From: AEGEAN-183 sp964342745
GTDB lineage: Bacteria > Pseudomonadota > Gammaproteobacteria > Magnimaribacterales > Magnimaribacteraceae
Length of the DNA stretch: 64,000 bases
Direction of reading: 5' to 3'
Assembly (NCBI GenBank): GCA_964342745.1
Contig: CAYFFW010000003.1
Location: 1 to 64,000 of the forward strand
Of this stretch, positions 60,705 to 64,000 are shown one piece after another; the first letter of the stretch is position 1, and the number at the start of each line of letters is the position of its first letter. A program made the translations under genes and the position numbers. The notes under the pieces were generated by a model. It did no database searches. It was not told the origin of the DNA and saw only the letters and a list, made by a program, of their open reading frames with translations.

Positions 60705-62152
60705 TGGAAAAAGTAACATCCGACTGGGAAGCAGTAATTGGTCTTGAAGTTCACGTCCAATTAGCTACCAAATCAAAAATATTTTCAGGAGCAAGTACGC
60801 TTTTCGGTTCAAATCCAAATAGCCAAGCTTGTAATATTGATCTAGGGATGCCAGGGGTGCTACCAGTTCTAAATGAAGAGGTTTTGAAGATGGCAATTAA
60901 GTTTGGTTTATCAATAAACGCAAAAATTAATAGTCCTACTCAATTTGCTAGAAAGAACTATTTTTACCCTGACCTACCTAAAGGTTACCAGATTAGTCAA
61001 CTTGATGACCCTATTGTTGAAGGTGGACTTATAGAAATTAGCAGTAAAGAAGGCAAAAAAAAGATAGTTGGGGTAACAAGAGCACACCTAGAAGAGGATG
61101 CAGGAAAGTCAATACATGAAGGTTTCAAAGATAAATCTGGTATTGATCTTAACAGGGCTGGAACTCCATTATTAGAAATAGTTTCTGAACCTGAATTAAG
61201 TTCAGCTGAAGAAGCAGTATCTTATCTTAAAAAAATTCATTCTATTATTAGATATCTAGGAATATCTGATGGAAATATGTCAGAAGGTTCAATGAGATGT
61301 GATGCTAATGTTTCTGTTAGAAAAAAAGGAGATAAGAACCTAGGCACTAGGACAGAAACAAAAAATGTCAATTCATTTAAATTTGTTGAGAAAGCTATAA
61401 AACATGAAATAAAAAGACAGGTTAAGCTATTAGAATCTGGGAATAAGATAGTACAAGAAACAAGGCTGTATGACTCTCAGCGTAATGAAACAAGACCAAT
61501 GAGGTCTAAAGAATTCGCTAATGATTACAGGTACTTTCCAGAACCAGACCTACTTCCTGTTATTTTAGATAATGATTTTATAGAGTCTATTAGAAAAGAT
61601 ATGCCTGAACTTTCTGAACAAAAAGAAGAAAGGTTTATTAAAGAATATGAACTAAATAAATATGATGCAAATGTTTTATCAGTAGATCCTCATCTCTCAG
61701 ATTTTTTTGAAGAAGTAGTAAATATATCTAAGGATCCGAAATTAGCAGCTAACTGGATAATGGGTGAAGTTTCAGCTTTCCTAAATAAAGATAATTTAGT
61801 CATTTCTGAATCAAGAGTTAATGCAATAAATTTAGGTGCTCTTTTATTAAAAATTAAAGACTCAACAATTTCAGGAAAAATTGCAAAAGAAGTATTTGAA
61901 ATTATGTGGCAAGAATTAAAAGACCCAGAAGAAATTATAGAGAGTAAAGGCCTAAAGCAAGTAACTGACTCTTCAAAGATATTAGCGATAATTGAAGAAG
62001 TACTTAAACAAAATACAGAACAGTTAAAACAATACCAATCAGGAAAAGATAAGTTATTTAGCTTTTTTGTGGGTCAAGTAATGAAAGAATCTAAAGGAAA
62101 AGCAAATCCAGAACAAGTTAATAAGCTTTTAAAGGAGCGATTAAAAGAATAA
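60704..62152 (+). CDS. gatB: GatB, kinase/transamidase subunit of tRNA amidotransferase
   Basis: Binds mischarged Asp-tRNA-Asn or Glu-tRNA-Gln and amidates it. WEAVIGLEVHVQLATKSKIFSGA (about 7-29), PDLPKGYQISQ, HLEEDAGKSIHE, NRAGTPLLEIVSEPE and the tail domain (about 330-480) are typical. 482 aa. ATG overlaps the gatA stop by one base; a start six codons earlier is rejected. Its 3' end overlaps the convergent TetR gene by 12 bases. Confidence 0.97.
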   Translation: MEKVTSDWEAVIGLEVHVQLATKSKIFSGASTLFGSNPNSQACNIDLGMPGVLPVLNEEVLKMAIKFGLSINAKINSPTQFARKNYFYPDLPKGYQISQLDDPIVEGGLIEISSKEGKKKIVGVTRAHLEEDAGKSIHEGFKDKSGIDLNRAGTPLLEIVSEPELSSAEEAVSYLKKIHSIIRYLGISDGNMSEGSMRCDANVSVRKKGDKNLGTRTETKNVNSFKFVEKAIKHEIKRQVKLLESGNKIVQETRLYDSQRNETRPMRSKEFANDYRYFPEPDLLPVILDNDFIESIRKDMPELSEQKEERFIKEYELNKYDANVLSVDPHLSDFFEEVVNISKDPKLAANWIMGEVSAFLNKDNLVISESRVNAINLGALLLKIKDSTISGKIAKEVFEIMWQELKDPEEIIESKGLKQVTDSSKILAIIEEVLKQNTEQLKQYQSGKDKLFSFFVGQVMKESKGKANPEQVNKLLKERLKE

Positions 62153-62722
62153 CCTATCCTGTAAATGCAAATTTAGCATATTCCTAAAATCATTTAGAAT
62201 TTTTGTTCTTTCTTTCCTTGGCTTATGAACTATATGATCAACAAATCCGTAGAAACTTAAAATAAAGAGATCTGTTTGTCTTTCTAGTACATTAGGGGTC
62301 TTTCCTGGCCAACCTCTTTTAATAATATTCTTTATTTTTTCTGCTAATACTCTTTTATTTTGTTCCCTAAATTCAAGACATACAGGTATAAAGCTACAAA
62401 CTTCCCAATGTAAATCTGCGTCTGAAGAAAGATCTGAAACAAAATCCTCTAGAAAAGTATCAAATACCTTCTTAAAATCACCTGGCGTTTTTGCTTTGTT
62501 TATCTTTTTATTTAAAGATTTATAGACTGATTTCCAGTTAGCCTTCTGTTGATCTAAAAATATATCTTCCATAGAAGAGTAATATTTAGTGATATCAGTA
62601 AATTCAACTCCCAATTCTTTCGAGATAGATAGTAGATTTATTCCTGAAACCTTCGGGTCTCTTCTAACTGAATTAACAGCCTGAACAACTATCTTAGCTT
62701 TTAATTCTTGATCTTCTTTCAT
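62141..62722 (-). CDS. TetR/AcrR-family regulator
   Basis: The 193 aa begin with a TetR-like DNA-binding region (about 8-52, with INLLSISKELGVEFTDITKYYSSMEDIFLDQQ as the HTH and following helix). An all-helical ligand domain follows that I cannot assign to a known regulator. It lies next to a MaoC hydratase and an acyl-CoA ligase on the same strand, so control of fatty-acid breakdown is a reasonable guess only. Confidence 0.72.
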   Translation of the reverse strand: MKEDQELKAKIVVQAVNSVRRDPKVSGINLLSISKELGVEFTDITKYYSSMEDIFLDQQKANWKSVYKSLNKKINKAKTPGDFKKVFDTFLEDFVSDLSSDADLHWEVCSFIPVCLEFREQNKRVLAEKIKNIIKRGWPGKTPNVLERQTDLFILSFYGFVDHIVHKPRKERTKILNDFRNMLNLHLQDRLFF

Positions 62723-62780
62723 AAAAAGAATAATAAAACTTCTTCCGTGATTTTATAAAAAAAATGAATTTTTTGAGAAC

Positions 62781-63236
62781 TTACGTTACAAACATAGATA
62801 GTGATTCAGCTACAAATGCTGGCTTATCTATACCCTCGATCTCCATAGTAATTTCAGTCTTCATTAAATACCTCCCATCGCCCTTATCGTCAACAGCCAG
62901 TACTTTGCTATGGGTCCTTACCTTTGATCCTACATTTACAGGATTTATAAATCTAACCTTATCAAGGCCATAATTAAAAACATGCTTTAAATTTTCAGGT
63001 GCTAAAACGGCCTGAGAAGTTAAATGGGGCACTAAAGATAAGGATAAAAATCCATGAGCTATTGTAGAGCCAAATAAAGGTGTAGCTTTCTCAGAATCTA
63101 TATGAATAAACTGATGATCTAATGTAGCATCAGCGAACTGATTTATTCTTTCTTGGTCCACTTCAAACCATTCAGAACTTCCTATTTCTTCGCCCACATA
63201 GTCTGCTAATTTCTCAGCCGGTACAAGTCCAATCAT
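62781..63236 (-). CDS. MaoC-family (R)-enoyl-CoA hydratase
   Basis: Hotdog-fold hydratase acting on 2-enoyl-CoA. The hydratase-2 catalytic pair sits in ADATLDHQFIHID (Asp and His, about 36-48), followed by the usual TIAHGFLSLSLVPHL (about 58-72) and VRFINPVNVGSKVR. 151 aa, single-domain form. The physiological substrate is unknown. One base after the acyl-CoA ligase stop, so the two are co-transcribed. Confidence 0.9.
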   Translation of the reverse strand: MIGLVPAEKLADYVGEEIGSSEWFEVDQERINQFADATLDHQFIHIDSEKATPLFGSTIAHGFLSLSLVPHLTSQAVLAPENLKHVFNYGLDKVRFINPVNVGSKVRTHSKVLAVDDKGDGRYLMKTEITMEIEGIDKPAFVAESLSMFVT

Positions 63237-63237
63237 A

Positions 63238-64000
63238 TTATTCTCCTATCTCAATTAAGTGTTCTTTATACTCATCTCTCAAATCTGTTTTTAACAATTT
63301 CCCAGTTGCAGTATGAGGAAGTTCAGAAACAAAAATTACATCATCTGGTAACCACCATTTTGCTACTTTATCTTCTAAAAAGGATAAAATATCTTCTTTT
63401 GAAACTTCTCTGCCTTCCACTTTAACTACTAATAATAGTGGTCTTTCATCCCATTTTTTATGTAAAACTCCTATAACGCAAGCTTCAGCAACATCAGGAT
63501 GTCCTACTGCAGCATTCTCTAAGTCTATAGAACTTATCCATTCTCCCCCAGACTTAATAACATCTTTACTTCTATCGACAATTTCCATTGAACCGTCAGA
63601 ATGAATTTTTGCTACGTCCCCAGTATCAAACCAGCCATTATCATCTAAAGCACTTTCATTACTTTTAAAGTACCTTTCGACAATAGTAGGGCCTCTTACT
63701 AGTAAACGACCAAAAGCTACTCCATCTTTAGCTAACTCGTTCCCTTCATCATCTGCTATGGTCATATCTACACCAAAAAAAGCCTTACCTTGTTTTTGTT
63801 GTTGATCATATCTTTTTTCAATATCCATATCTTCCATCTCAGCTGTTCTTACTGTAGCTGTTCCTAAAGGACTCATCTCAGTCATACCCCAACCATGCAT
63901 AAGAAATACATCATGCTTCTCTTCAAATTCCTGAATCATAGCCCTTGGTGCAGCCGCTCCACCTACTAGTGCAGTTGTAACTGAGTCAAGTGTTTGATTT
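63238..64000 (-). CDS. Fatty acyl-CoA ligase, N-terminal part beyond the window
   Basis: ANL-superfamily enzyme that adenylates a fatty acid and transfers it to CoA. Only the C-terminal part is present, and the frame is open to base 64000. Visible motifs: GGAAAPRAM, HGWGMTEMSPLGT (A5), GWFDTGDVAKIHSDGSMEIVDRSKD (A7/A8), KSGGEWISSIDLE and the terminal lysine region PHTATGKLLKTDLR (A10). Closest to medium/long-chain ligases of the DUF-type found in marine gammaproteobacteria, but chain length cannot be told. An internal ATG at 63939 is not the start. Confidence 0.92.
   Translation of the reverse strand, partial: NQTLDSVTTALVGGAAAPRAMIQEFEEKHDVFLMHGWGMTEMSPLGTATVRTAEMEDMDIEKRYDQQQKQGKAFFGVDMTIADDEGNELAKDGVAFGRLLVRGPTIVERYFKSNESALDDNGWFDTGDVAKIHSDGSMEIVDRSKDVIKSGGEWISSIDLENAAVGHPDVAEACVIGVLHKKWDERPLLLVVKVEGREVSKEDILSFLEDKVAKWWLPDDVIFVSELPHTATGKLLKTDLRDEYKEHLIEIGE

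Noticed and set aside
1..64000. Search for prophage, insertion sequence, toxin-antitoxin, CRISPR or defence genes
   Set aside because: Every coding stretch is explained by a recognised core gene except the small nuclease and the TetR gene; no terminal repeats, transposase motifs or spacer-repeat arrays were seen.

Overview
The window is a compact, strongly AT-rich stretch of bacterial chromosome. It carries only core genes, mostly on the minus strand, with few intergenic gaps and many start/stop overlaps. LPS genes (kdsA, kdsD, lptC, lptB), the Tol-Pal system, a meso-DAP-type MurE and extensive Pseudomonas/E. coli-like gene order point to a gammaproteobacterium. Low G+C, missing genes inside otherwise conserved neighbourhoods and shortened proteins suggest a streamlined marine lineage such as SAR86. 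That assignment is inference; no rRNA is present to test it. A 100-base run of N at 21307-21406 marks a scaffold gap inside or just after rpsF. I saw no insertion sequence, prophage, CRISPR array or obviously foreign island.

Layout. 1-7954 (minus): a probable long operon FmdB-like/aspS/yebC/nuclease/ybgC/tolQRAB/pal/cpoB ending at a truncated tRNA-Lys. The ruvCAB genes usually found between yebC and ybgC are replaced by one small PD-(D/E)XK nuclease. 8051-9319 (+): a ProRS without its editing domain. 9335-18989: recA with an SOS box, pncC, fdxA, DUF368, pcm, surE, ispF, ispD, ftsB, eno, kdsA, pyrG. This is the Pseudomonas order with mutS, rpoS, nlpD and truD gone. 19098-21774: dnaB and the rpsF-rpsR-rplI ribosomal operon. 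21862-38142: a 15-gene dcw division and cell-wall cluster with an unusual order, in which ftsQ-ftsA-ftsZ lies between ftsL and ftsI. It is preceded by a promoter carrying three MraZ-box-like repeats. 38321-40717: RNase P RNA, rsmI and a short lpoA. 40722-44841: sspA, cytochrome bc1 (petABC), rpsI and rplM. 44984-49879: degS, hisD, hisG, murA and an isolated mlaC. 49981-54664 (+): a CaCA antiporter, kdsD, lptC (possibly fused to LptA-like sequence), lptB and rpoN. 54730-58842: a half-length yhdP and mreBCD. 58946-62152 (+): gatCAB. 62141-64000: a TetR regulator, a MaoC hydratase and a truncated acyl-CoA ligase.

How the genes work together. Most of the window builds the envelope: peptidoglycan precursors (murA-murG, mraY, ddl), division (fts genes), elongation (mreBCD), outer-membrane constriction (Tol-Pal-CpoB), LPS synthesis and export (kdsA, kdsD, lptB, lptC), phospholipid traffic (mlaC, yhdP) and carrier-lipid recycling (DUF368). 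The rest is translation (aspS, proS, gatCAB, ribosomal proteins, rnpB), DNA maintenance (recA, dnaB, nuclease) and respiration (bc1).

The observations most worth following are the Hjc-like nuclease in the ruvCAB slot, the rearranged dcw cluster with its MraZ repeats, the LptC/LptA-like hybrid, and the joint shortening of several proteins that normally reach across the periplasm. No wholly unknown multi-gene system was found.
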